Positions 1-5,610 of a DNA stretch of 7,689 bases are shown here, piece by piece. Below the pieces are notes generated by a model. It was not told where the DNA came from and did no database searches. It saw only the letters and a program-made list of their open reading frames with translations. How positions within the stretch are numbered: the first letter of the stretch is position 1; each line of letters opens with the position of its first letter. A program made the position numbers and the translations under genes. Source of the DNA: Candidatus Omnitrophota bacterium (GTDB lineage: Bacteria > Omnitrophota > Gorgyraeia > Tantalellales > Tantalellaceae); NCBI GenBank assembly GCA_030631915.1, contig DAOVKF010000072.1:1-7689 (forward strand), written 5' to 3'.

Positions 1-8
1 GCAGCCAT
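1..8 (-). CDS. Start of next gene (probably ssb), partial
   Basis: An ATG at 8-6 followed by GCT begins a reading frame (Met-Ala) that leaves the window almost at once. It is supported by a good Shine-Dalgarno sequence, AAGGAG, at 19-14 with five bases of spacing. Only two full codons are visible, so the product cannot be read. In many bacteria rpsF is followed by ssb and rpsR, which makes single-stranded DNA-binding protein the best guess, with rpsR as the alternative. The identity rests on gene order alone; the start itself is directly visible. Confidence 0.5.
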
Positions 9-29
9 CTCGACTCCTTATTTGTGACT

Positions 30-83
30 ACTCAGGCATATCCCCGGACTGAGTTGACGGTCGTTTACCATGCTCCTGCCTGA
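30..83 (-). promoter_or_regulatory. Two mutually exclusive hairpins in the rpsF-ssb spacer
   Basis: In the transcribed (minus) sense, TCAGGCA at 83-77 is the exact complement of TGCCTGA at 38-32. Separately, ACTCAG at 54-49 is the exact complement of CTGAGT at 35-30. Both pairings need bases 32-35, so only one can form at a time. The segment lies just upstream of the ribosome binding site (19-14) of the next gene. No U-tract follows either stem, so it is not a standard intrinsic terminator. It may be a processing or translation-control structure; this is inference from pairing only. Confidence 0.3.
57..76 (-). repeat. 20-nt intergenic repeat, copy A
   Basis: The minus strand here reads GGAGCATGGTAAACGACCGT. 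The plus strand at 6627-6646 reads GGAACATGGTAAACGATCGT, which is 18 of 20 identical with two transitions. Both copies lie in the only two protein-gene spacers of about 90-120 bases that flank this operon, and they are in opposite orientation relative to the genes. This copy sits inside the loop of the larger hairpin of the rpsF-ssb spacer. Function is unknown; it could be part of a dispersed repeat family or a protein-binding site. Confidence 0.4.
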
Positions 84-101
84 CTACCTGAATACTTGCC
101 C

Positions 102-404
102 TTATTTCTTTAAGCTCCCGGCCCGGTCTATCATCGCCCGCAATATATCCGTGTTTATCCGGAACTGGCGCGTGAGCTTTTCGATTGCCGAAGGCAAAAT
201 ATTGAAAACAAGGCCGTAATACACCGCTTCGGTCTTCTTTTTAACGGGATACGCCAGAGACTTTTTCCCCATCATTTTTTCCTCGACAACGGTCCCGTTA
301 TTTTCAGCTATCACTGCCTTAATACTGTTCTGCACCTCGACCGCTGACTCGTCTTTCTCAGCGTTCATAACGAACAGCCCCTCATAAGATCTTTGCTTTT
401 CCAT
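102..404 (-). CDS. rpsF: Small ribosomal subunit protein bS6
   Basis: This is the 100-residue ribosomal protein S6, which binds the central domain of 16S rRNA as a heterodimer with bS18. The family pattern is clear: Tyr-Glu at residues 7-8 opening the first strand, GKKSLAYPVKKK at 46-57, YYGLVFNI at 62-69 and FRINTDILRAMI at 81-92. The length is normal. The start gives only a few residues more than the usual short N-terminus. The Shine-Dalgarno is poor (GGCGGT about four bases before the ATG). An 88-base spacer from pth holds its own promoter and a leader hairpin, so it is probably expressed both from the upstream operon and independently. The stop is TAA. Confidence 0.97.
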   Translation of the reverse strand: MEKQRSYEGLFVMNAEKDESAVEVQNSIKAVIAENNGTVVEEKMMGKKSLAYPVKKKTEAVYYGLVFNILPSAIEKLTRQFRINTDILRAMIDRAGSLKK

Positions 405-431
405 ATTTACCGCCGTGAATTACAGATTTGT

Positions 432-462
432 CGCGCCGGACGGGAAACTCCCCTTTAGCGCG
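432..462 (-). promoter_or_regulatory. rpsF leader hairpin, candidate S6:S18 autoregulatory site
   Basis: In the minus sense, CGCGC (462-458) pairs with GCGCG (436-432). Inside it GGGG (453-450) pairs with TCCC (445-442; one G-U pair) to close a small AGTT loop. Between the helices lies an asymmetric internal loop, TAAA (457-454) against GTCCG (441-437), placing CCG at 439-437 on the 3' side. Known S6:S18 leader motifs in other bacteria are two helices flanking a bulge with a conserved CCG/CACCG sequence that mimics the 16S site. The match in layout is good, the exact sequence is not. It starts where the predicted transcript starts, which supports a role in the rpsF mRNA. Confidence 0.45.
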
Positions 463-467
463 GATAG

Positions 468-496
468 ATAATAACATACAACCCTGTGTATATCAA
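468..496 (-). promoter_or_regulatory. Sigma70-type promoter for rpsF
   Basis: On the minus strand there is a -35 box TTGATA (496-491), exactly 17 bases of spacer, and a -10 box TATTAT (473-468), each five of six to consensus. A TG two bases upstream of the -10 box gives an extended -10. The -35 box overlaps the stop codon of pth (495-493). Transcription would start near position 461, at the foot of the leader hairpin, leaving a leader of roughly 57 bases before rpsF. Confidence 0.65.
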
Positions 497-1068
497 GATG
501 TTTCTACCGGCCGGTTGCATCGATCCATGGCTTCCCTGACGCCTTTCTCGATCCATACCTCAATACAGGCCACGGCCTTTTTTACCGCGTCCTCCAGCAG
601 GGGCCTGTCTCTTCGGGGAAAAGGCGATAATACAAACGATGTCATGTCCCCGGACACGTCCTGCCCCCCTATGCCGACTCTCAGCCTGCTGAAATCAGCG
701 CCTATCCTCTCACCAATGGACCTTAATCCGTTATGGCCGCCGGCGGAACCTTTCTCCCTTAACCTTAAAACCCCCAGTGGCAGGTTAAGATCGTCACTGA
801 CTACCAGCAGGTCGCTCTTCCCGCCGAACCGGGAAGAACAGACCTCTCCGACCGCTTCACCGGAAAGGTTCATGTAGGTCAGGGGTTTGAACAGCATTAC
901 TTCCTGACCGCTTACCACCCCGGTGCCGTAAATACCTCGGAACGCCTTCCTTTTTATCCGGCACCTGTGTTTTTCGGCAAACGCTTCCAGGACCCTGAAC
1001 CCGATATTATGTCTCGTGTTCCTGTATCTGAACCCGGGATTGCCGAGACCCGCTATGATCTTCATCAT
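493..1068 (-). CDS. pth: Peptidyl-tRNA hydrolase
   Basis: Cytosolic enzyme that cleaves the ester bond between the peptide and tRNA in drop-off peptidyl-tRNAs, recycling the tRNA. At 191 residues it has the normal bacterial Pth length. The signature GLGNPGFRYRNTRHN covers residues 7-21 and includes Asn10 and the catalytic His20. TYMN ends at Asn67, SDD at 91-93 supplies the aspartate that activates the histidine, and GGHNG at 110-114 supplies the third conserved asparagine. Start and stop overlap: the rplY TGA and this ATG share ATGA (1068-1065), implying translational coupling. A second in-frame ATG follows directly, so initiation could be at either methionine. Its stop codon lies within the -35 box of the rpsF promoter. 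Confidence 0.97.
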   Translation of the reverse strand: MMKIIAGLGNPGFRYRNTRHNIGFRVLEAFAEKHRCRIKRKAFRGIYGTGVVSGQEVMLFKPLTYMNLSGEAVGEVCSSRFGGKSDLLVVSDDLNLPLGVLRLREKGSAGGHNGLRSIGERIGADFSRLRVGIGGQDVSGDMTSFVLSPFPRRDRPLLEDAVKKAVACIEVWIEKGVREAMDRCNRPVETS

Positions 1069-1754
1069 TCGCCGGCGGGGGCCGCCTCTTCTTCCGCGGC
1101 TCCCTCTTCTTCTTTCCTGCCTTTCTTTATCAATTCGGGTTCTTCCCCCTCCTCGACCGGAACTTCCTCAGCTTCTTCCTCCTCGACATGCGGCGGGTTA
1201 ACCGCGACTATCATCTGTTCGGGATCATCAAGAATATTCACTTCCGCCGGCACCTCGATCTCTTTAACATGGATCGCGTCGCCGATCCTCAATCCCTCGA
1301 CGTTCACCTCCACGTGCTCCGGTATCTTCAGGGCCATACATTCCACTTCTACTTCCCAGAGCACCTGGTTCAATATACCTCCTTCTTCCTTCACACCCGC
1401 GGCTTCTCCCTTTATGCTGACCGGGACCTTTACCTTTATCTTTTCGGTCAGGGATATCTCGTGAAAATCGACATGAAGCAGTTTATCCCTGATAGGGTCA
1501 AGCTGCGTCCCCCTGAGTATCACCGTCTTATCCAATTTTTTCTTTCCGCCCGTGATGTCAAGCGTGATGATCGCGTTCTCTCCGGCCTCGGTATGCATGG
1601 CACGCCACAGCTCTCTGTCACCAAGGCTGAGCGCCAGACTCTCTCCTCCGCCTTTATACACTACCGCCGGGATGAAACCGCTTTTCCTCAACTGCTTGCA
1701 GGCGTTTTTGCCCCTTTCTTCCCTTACCGAAGCTTTTAATATGATCTTTTCCAT
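1065..1754 (-). CDS. rplY: Large ribosomal subunit protein bL25, long CTC/TL5 form
   Basis: 5S rRNA-binding ribosomal protein of the general stress protein Ctc type. Residues 1-95 are the bL25 domain (LKASVREERGKNACKQLRKSG near the N-terminus, PAVVYKGG at 29-36, LLHVDFHEI at 92-100). Residues 100-190 match the TL5 C-terminal beta domain (VPVSIKGEAAGVKEEGG at 110-126, followed by HVEVNVEGLRIGDAIHV at 147-163). Residues 191-229 form an acidic, Glu/Ala-rich tail that is probably disordered, as in other long forms. The start is fixed by a strong AGGAGG (1767-1762) seven bases upstream. It lies 25 bases after prs and overlaps pth by four bases, in the same order as prs-ctc-pth in Bacillus. Confidence 0.96.
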   Translation of the reverse strand: MEKIILKASVREERGKNACKQLRKSGFIPAVVYKGGGESLALSLGDRELWRAMHTEAGENAIITLDITGGKKKLDKTVILRGTQLDPIRDKLLHVDFHEISLTEKIKVKVPVSIKGEAAGVKEEGGILNQVLWEVEVECMALKIPEHVEVNVEGLRIGDAIHVKEIEVPAEVNILDDPEQMIVAVNPPHVEEEEAEEVPVEEGEEPELIKKGRKEEEGAAEEEAAPAGE

Positions 1755-1779
1755 GTATCCCCCTCCTGACGCCCGTGCA

Positions 1780-2715
1780 CTATTCGAACAGAGCGCTTAT
1801 CGTTTCCTCCGAATGTATCCGCTTTATGGCTTCCGCTAACAACGGCGCCACCGAGAGCCGTATGATCTTGCCAAGCCCCTTGTCTTCACTGTCCGGTATC
1901 GTGTCAGTCACCACCAGTTCTTTTATGCAGGAGCTTTCGATCCTCTCGATCGCCGGCCCGCACAATACAGGATGGGTGACAGCCGCATATATCTCCCCGG
2001 CTTTCTCGTTCTTAAGCGCGGCAGCGGCTTCCACCAGACTGCCCGCCGTAGCGACCATGTCATCCACTATAATGACATCTTTCCCTTCCACGTCGCCCAT
2101 TATGTGCATGACCTCCGCCCTGACATCGCTGACCCTCCGCTTGTCCACGATCGCCAGGCCGGCCTGGAACCTTTTCGCGTACGCGCGCGCCATCTTGATA
2201 CCGCCCACGTCCGGGGAAACGATAACGATATTCTTCAGGTCCTTCTTTCTGAAATACTCCTCGAAAATGGTCGCGGCATAAAGGTGATCCAGCGGGATAT
2301 CGAAAAATCCCTGTATCTGGCCGGCGTGCAGGTCAACGGTCAGGACCCTGTCAGCTCCCGCGCGGTCAAGCAGGTTAGCGACCAGTTTCGCGGTGATCGG
2401 AACTCTCGGCTGGTCTTTTCTGTCCTGCCGGGCATACCCGAAATAGGGTAAAACAGCTGTTATCCTTCTTGCCGAGGCCCTTTTAAGCGCGTCCATCATT
2501 ATCAGCAGTTCCATCAGGTTGTCGTTCACCGGATAACCCGTAGACTGCACCGCAAACACGTCTTTGCCCCTGACGTTCTGCTGGATCCTGACATAGGTCT
2601 CGCCGTCGCTGAACTTCCCGATATCACATTTACCCGGTTCTATCTTCAGGTTTCCGCATATATCGCGCGTGAGCCCGGGATTACTGTTGCCGCTGAAAAC
2701 CGCCAGTTTATCCAT
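1780..2715 (-). CDS. prs: Ribose-phosphate pyrophosphokinase (PRPP synthetase)
   Basis: Transfers pyrophosphate from ATP to ribose-5-phosphate, giving PRPP for purine, pyrimidine, histidine, tryptophan and NAD synthesis. The 311 residues fit class I enzymes. Visible motifs: FSDGE at 36-40, the ATP-site YARQDRK at 94-100, the metal-binding DLHAGQIQGFF at 128-138, VVSPDVGG-like segment at 165-172, the catalytic flexible-loop DKRR at 191-194, and the PRPP-binding loop VDDMVATAGSL at 217-227. In most class I enzymes this loop reads DDxxDTGGT or DDxxDTAGT, so Ala222 replaces an aspartate; the remaining catalytic residues are present. Start ATG with GAGAGG (2729-2724) eight bases upstream; stop TAG. 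It lies 41 bases after glmU and 25 before rplY. Confidence 0.97.
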   Translation of the reverse strand: MDKLAVFSGNSNPGLTRDICGNLKIEPGKCDIGKFSDGETYVRIQQNVRGKDVFAVQSTGYPVNDNLMELLIMMDALKRASARRITAVLPYFGYARQDRKDQPRVPITAKLVANLLDRAGADRVLTVDLHAGQIQGFFDIPLDHLYAATIFEEYFRKKDLKNIVIVSPDVGGIKMARAYAKRFQAGLAIVDKRRVSDVRAEVMHIMGDVEGKDVIIVDDMVATAGSLVEAAAALKNEKAGEIYAAVTHPVLCGPAIERIESSCIKELVVTDTIPDSEDKGLGKIIRLSVAPLLAEAIKRIHSEETISALFE

Positions 2716-2756
2716 GTCTGTAACCTCTCTCCGTTCTCGTTAAGGGGGATGACTCT

Positions 2757-4010
2757 TTAACTCTTCTTTAACGGCCTTGCCGGGATACCAACAACCGTCT
2801 CTCCGTCAGGAACGTTCCTGTTCTTGGTCACCACACTTCCGGCCCCGACCCTGGCCTCTCTGCCGATCTCCACCGGCGCGATAAGGATCACTCCCACGCC
2901 GATAAAAGCCCTGTCTTTGATCACGGTCCGGGCTTTTTTCTCGCCGTCGTAATTGGCTGTGATCGTCCCTGCCCCGATATTGACATTACTTCCGACCACG
3001 GTATCGCCAAGATATGTATGGTGTTTGACCTTTGTATTTTCGCCTATCTCGGTCCTGCATAACTCAACAAAATTCCCTATTTCCACGCCCCGGGACAATG
3101 TCGTACCCGGCCTTAACCTGGCAAACGGGCCGATCCTGCAGCCGGAGGCGATCGTGACACCGGGCTTTATCACGGTGCAGGGCAATATCGTCGTGTCCTT
3201 TTCTATCACCGCGCTTTTATCTATATACGTCGTGGCCGGATCAATGATCGTCACCCCTGATCCCATCAGTCTCTCTATGACCCTTTGATTCAGTATCCTG
3301 TTCACAACAGCCAGGTCTTTTCTTGAATTCACGCCGAGCGCCTCGTCAGGAGGACAGGGTTCCGACAGGACCTTTTTACCGTTACGCGCCAGTATATCCG
3401 CCATGTCGGTAAGATAAAACTCCTTTTTTTTCGCGTTTATCTCAATATCCCTGATGAATTCCCGGAGTTCCGCGCCGCGGAACCCGTACGTGCCGGCGTT
3501 GACCTCCCGGATCTTCTTCTCCTCGTCCGCAGCATCTTTTTCCTCCACGATCTTACGGATATTTCCGCGCTCGTCCCTTACTATCCTGCCGTAAGAAGAC
3601 GGGTCTTCCATCCCGCAGGTCAAAAGAGTACAGGAGGCGTTCCCTTCCGCATGCCCGCGGATAAGTCTTTTATACGTGTCAGCGGTTATCAGGGGTGTAT
3701 CCCCGCACGTCACCAGAACATGCCCGGTAAGATCTCCCATGGCCTCCACCGCGCATTTTAACGCGTCGCCGCTTCCCAGAAGCTCCTTCTGCTCCACAAA
3801 GCAAAGCCCTTCACCGGCAAAAGCGTCTCTCACAAGGCCGGCCCCATACCCCACGACTACCACGATATCCTTTATTCCCGCTTCTTTCAAAGAACCGACT
3901 ATTTCCCCAAGCATCGTTCCCGAACCCGCCGGATGCAAAACCTTGGGAATATCTGATTTCATCCTCGTGCCAAGTCCGGCCGCCAGTATTACCGCTTTAA
4001 TGTTATCCAT
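2757..4010 (-). CDS. glmU: Bifunctional GlmU: N-acetylglucosamine-1-phosphate uridyltransferase / glucosamine-1-phosphate acetyltransferase
   Basis: Makes UDP-GlcNAc for peptidoglycan and lipopolysaccharide from glucosamine-1-phosphate, acetyl-CoA and UTP. Residues 1-230 are the uridyltransferase domain: LAAGLGTRMKSDIPKVLH at 9-26 (Arg16, Lys23) and CGDTPLI at 102-108 with the metal-binding Asp104. Residues 250-410 are a left-handed beta-helix of hexapeptide repeats with the acetyltransferase site: RLRPG at 298-302, His330 as catalytic base in KHHTYLGD, NIGAGTIT at 344-351 and NYDG at 353-356. Length is 417, short of the usual 450-460, mostly by a shorter tail. Cys318 stands where E. coli Lys351 would fall. 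The start is fixed by an upstream in-frame TAA nine bases before the ATG; no Shine-Dalgarno is visible. It follows tRNA-Gln by 34 bases. Confidence 0.96.
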   Translation of the reverse strand: MDNIKAVILAAGLGTRMKSDIPKVLHPAGSGTMLGEIVGSLKEAGIKDIVVVVGYGAGLVRDAFAGEGLCFVEQKELLGSGDALKCAVEAMGDLTGHVLVTCGDTPLITADTYKRLIRGHAEGNASCTLLTCGMEDPSSYGRIVRDERGNIRKIVEEKDAADEEKKIREVNAGTYGFRGAELREFIRDIEINAKKKEFYLTDMADILARNGKKVLSEPCPPDEALGVNSRKDLAVVNRILNQRVIERLMGSGVTIIDPATTYIDKSAVIEKDTTILPCTVIKPGVTIASGCRIGPFARLRPGTTLSRGVEIGNFVELCRTEIGENTKVKHHTYLGDTVVGSNVNIGAGTITANYDGEKKARTVIKDRAFIGVGVILIAPVEIGREARVGAGSVVTKNRNVPDGETVVGIPARPLKKS

Positions 4011-4011
4011 G

Positions 4012-4025
4012 CTTTTTTAAAAAAG
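4012..4025. repeat. Perfect 14-bp A/T palindrome before glmU
   Basis: CTTTTTTAAAAAAG reads the same on both strands and ends one base before the glmU ATG (4010-4008). It occupies the place where a Shine-Dalgarno would be expected. As RNA it could form only a weak A-U hairpin or leave the start codon in an unstructured, A-rich context; as DNA it is a rigid A/T tract. No function can be assigned from sequence. Confidence 0.5.
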
Positions 4026-4032
4026 AATTTTA

Positions 4033-4055
4033 CCCGCCCGGAAATGGCTGGCGGG
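4033..4055 (-). promoter_or_regulatory. Hairpin that competes with the tRNA-Gln acceptor stem
   Basis: The 3' acceptor strand of the tRNA, CCCGCC (4055-4050), can pair with GGCGGG (4117-4112) within the tRNA, or with a second GGCGGG at 4038-4033 just downstream, with an 11-base loop. The alternative stem is followed by TAAAATTC and then six Ts, so a terminator is possible but imperfect because the T-run is not adjacent. It might influence tRNA 3' processing or read-through into glmU. The pairing is seen; the role is inference. Confidence 0.3.
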
Positions 4056-4118
4056 CAAGGATTCGAACCTTGACAGGCAGCTCCAAAAGCTGCTGTGCTA
4101 CCATTACACAACCCGCCA
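4045..4118 (-). tRNA. tRNA-Gln (anticodon UUG)
   Basis: The minus strand folds as a full cloverleaf. The acceptor stem is TGGCGGG (4118-4112) with CCCGCCA (4055-4049), followed by discriminator G and an encoded CCA at 4047-4045. The D arm has GTG/CAC around a TAATGGTAG loop. The anticodon stem GCAGC/GCTGC encloses TTTTGGA, giving anticodon TTG at 4086-4084, which reads CAA (and CAG by wobble). The T arm is CAAGG-TTCGAAT-CCTTG. The weak U1-A72 pair is typical of glutamine tRNAs. It lies inside the operon, between spoVG and glmU, with 54 bases before and 34 after, and so is probably cut out of a polycistronic transcript. A tRNA-Gln next to prs-rplY-pth is also known in Geobacter-type genomes. 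Confidence 0.97.
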
Positions 4119-4123
4119 ATTAT

Positions 4124-4169
4124 CCGCGGCCCGTGTCCTGACAAAACACCGAGCCCATATCTTCCGCGG
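4124..4169 (-). other. GC-rich stem-loop between spoVG and tRNA-Gln
   Basis: In the minus sense GGCTC-(G)-GTGT (4155-4146) pairs with ACAC-GGGCC (4136-4128), with one bulged G and one G-U pair, around a nine-base loop. Two copies of CCGCGG at the ends (4169-4164 and 4129-4124) can extend it through CCGC/GCGG with an internal loop. No T-run follows, so it is not an intrinsic terminator. It sits six bases before the mature tRNA 5' end and may protect the spoVG 3' end after RNase P cleavage. Confidence 0.35.
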
Positions 4170-4172
4170 GAC

Positions 4173-4694
4173 CTAAAGCTCGATATCCTGCGTCTCGTCC
4201 TCTATGCCGAGGCCTTCCGGCTGAACAGGCTCTTTCGGCGGTTTTTCAGGACCGGCGAACCGCTGTGAAACCACATCAAGATCTTCCTGGGACGCAGGTC
4301 TATAGGAGTCTCCTTCCGACGCTTTCCGTTTTATTTCCGCGTTATACCCCTCAAGTATCATATCCTGAATATATATCCTGCACTCCTGCCGTATGGGATG
4401 GGCAATGTCCACGTGTTCGCTTTGCCGTCTTCCGCTGTCATCTGTGCTGACATGCCTTTTACAGGCAGAACCGCACTCATTACAGTATTTGCTCCCTCGC
4501 ACATTCTTAAACCCGCATTTCGGACAGGGGTCCATCATCTTCCTGGAAGGCATGGCCACAAAAAGTCCGTTGTTCCCCTCGATGATCTTGACGTTCCTTA
4601 CGACAAACCAATCGTCGAATGTCATGGTCGCGTACGCTTTTAATCTTCCGTCCTTGCTTTTCGTGGGAAATATTCTGACTTCCGTGATCTTCAT
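4173..4694 (-). CDS. spoVG: SpoVG-family nucleic-acid-binding regulator with an inserted zinc ribbon
   Basis: SpoVG is a small DNA/RNA-binding regulator (septation and sporulation in Bacillus, gene regulation in Staphylococcus, Listeria and Borrelia). The N-terminal half matches: MKITEVRIFP, GRLKAYATMTFDDWFVV at 16-32, and NNGLFVAMPSRK at 41-52. The family then normally continues directly into DIAHPI. Here DIAHPI appears only at 96-101, followed by the expected helix (IQDMILEGY at 109-117). The extra stretch, about residues 53-95, contains CPKCG at 57-61 and CNECG at 71-75, a Cx2C-x10-Cx2C zinc ribbon, with a further Cys78. A tail from 124 to 173 is acidic, Pro-rich and probably disordered. 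Total 173 residues against 85-100 for typical SpoVG. AAGGAG (4706-4701) supports the start. It lies 30 bases after ispE, as in the Bacillus cluster. Confidence 0.92.
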   Translation of the reverse strand: MKITEVRIFPTKSKDGRLKAYATMTFDDWFVVRNVKIIEGNNGLFVAMPSRKMMDPCPKCGFKNVRGSKYCNECGSACKRHVSTDDSGRRQSEHVDIAHPIRQECRIYIQDMILEGYNAEIKRKASEGDSYRPASQEDLDVVSQRFAGPEKPPKEPVQPEGLGIEDETQDIEL

Positions 4695-4724
4695 GTCTTT
4701 CTCCTTTTGTAACCGCCCCTGTAT

Positions 4725-5597
4725 CTACGCAATATCCTGAAATGTGCTGGCACCCAGTATTGTCCAGTTCTCCCCGGGCAAAAAGACCTTCTGAAGATAT
4801 TCCTTTGCCGCCTCGACCTTTTCCGGTTCAAAAATACCGAAAACAGTGGGGCCGCTTCCGGACAGCAGCACTCCTTTCGCGCCCGCTTTTTTTAGTTCAA
4901 AAAACACCTGGTCCAGGACAGGAAAATCCCGTAATGCTATTTCCTGTAAGCTATTATGAAGATTTTTTGCTATTCCTTCTGTGTTTTCCTCATTCAAAAA
5001 AGCGGTGAATATTCTATCAACCCCCCTATTGTTTGTCAAGCCAAAAGGGGTAACCCTGCCGTACATCTCTTCCGTCCCCGCCTGAAAGGGGGCGGCGACT
5101 ATTATATGCCAGATTTTCAGGCCTGTTTCCACTTTTTGTATAATATCCCCGCGTCCCCGGCCAAACGCGAAATTCGTGTCACTCATGAAAAAAGGTATAT
5201 CCGAACCCAGCCGGCCTGATATGCGAAACAGGGCATCTGTATCAAGCGGGCGTCCGGCCGCTTCGTTCAGGGCTTTCAAAAGGGCCGCGGCATCGCTCGA
5301 ACCCCCGCCCAGACCGGCGCTGACAGGGATATGCTTCTCCAGAAACACCTTAAAATTCCGGCTGTGACCGGCTTCATCATTAAAGGCGTCTATTACCTGC
5401 CTCATCAGACTTTTTTCTCCAGTGGGGATAAGCGGATCGTCGCAGGCTATCGTTGTAGCGGTCAATGAGGGCTCCAGGAATATCCGGTCGCAAATGGATA
5501 TCCTTTCAAACAAAGTCTCTATTTCATGATACCCGTCTTCCCGTTCATGAAAGACATCCAGATACAGGTTTACCTTGGCGGGCGCGATAACTTCCAT
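4725..5597 (-). CDS. ispE: 4-diphosphocytidyl-2-C-methyl-D-erythritol kinase
   Basis: GHMP-family kinase of the MEP isoprenoid pathway; it phosphorylates the 2-hydroxyl of CDP-methylerythritol using ATP. The 290 residues fit the family. Motifs: PAKVNLYLDV at 6-15 with the conserved Lys8, DGYHEIETLF at 21-30, the ATP-binding glycine loop VSAGLGGGSSDAAALL at 92-107, LGSDIPFF at 130-137 with catalytic Asp133, and the third GHMP motif SGSGPTVFG at 246-254. It starts 13 bases after the transketolase stop with no clear Shine-Dalgarno, suggesting coupling to the upstream gene. The ispE-spoVG-glmU-prs-ctc-pth order is a known conserved cluster. Confidence 0.97.
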   Translation of the reverse strand: MEVIAPAKVNLYLDVFHEREDGYHEIETLFERISICDRIFLEPSLTATTIACDDPLIPTGEKSLMRQVIDAFNDEAGHSRNFKVFLEKHIPVSAGLGGGSSDAAALLKALNEAAGRPLDTDALFRISGRLGSDIPFFMSDTNFAFGRGRGDIIQKVETGLKIWHIIVAAPFQAGTEEMYGRVTPFGLTNNRGVDRIFTAFLNEENTEGIAKNLHNSLQEIALRDFPVLDQVFFELKKAGAKGVLLSGSGPTVFGIFEPEKVEAAKEYLQKVFLPGENWTILGASTFQDIA

Positions 5598-5610
5598 GAT
5601 ACCGTTAACG

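Noticed and set aside
428..2451. Several plus-strand open frames opposite pth, rplY and prs
   Set aside because: They are antisense to well-recognised genes, have biased composition typical of shadow frames and show no family motif.
3424..3431. Run of eight A in the glmU coding strand as a programmed slippage site
   Set aside because: It encodes lysines within an intact frame (NAKKKEF) and the protein continues normally on both sides; no alternative product is evident.
4011..4044. Possible -10 box TAAAAT between tRNA-Gln and glmU as a glmU promoter
   Set aside because: No -35 box at suitable spacing; the nearest candidate, TTGCCC, gives a 20-base spacer and lies inside the tRNA.
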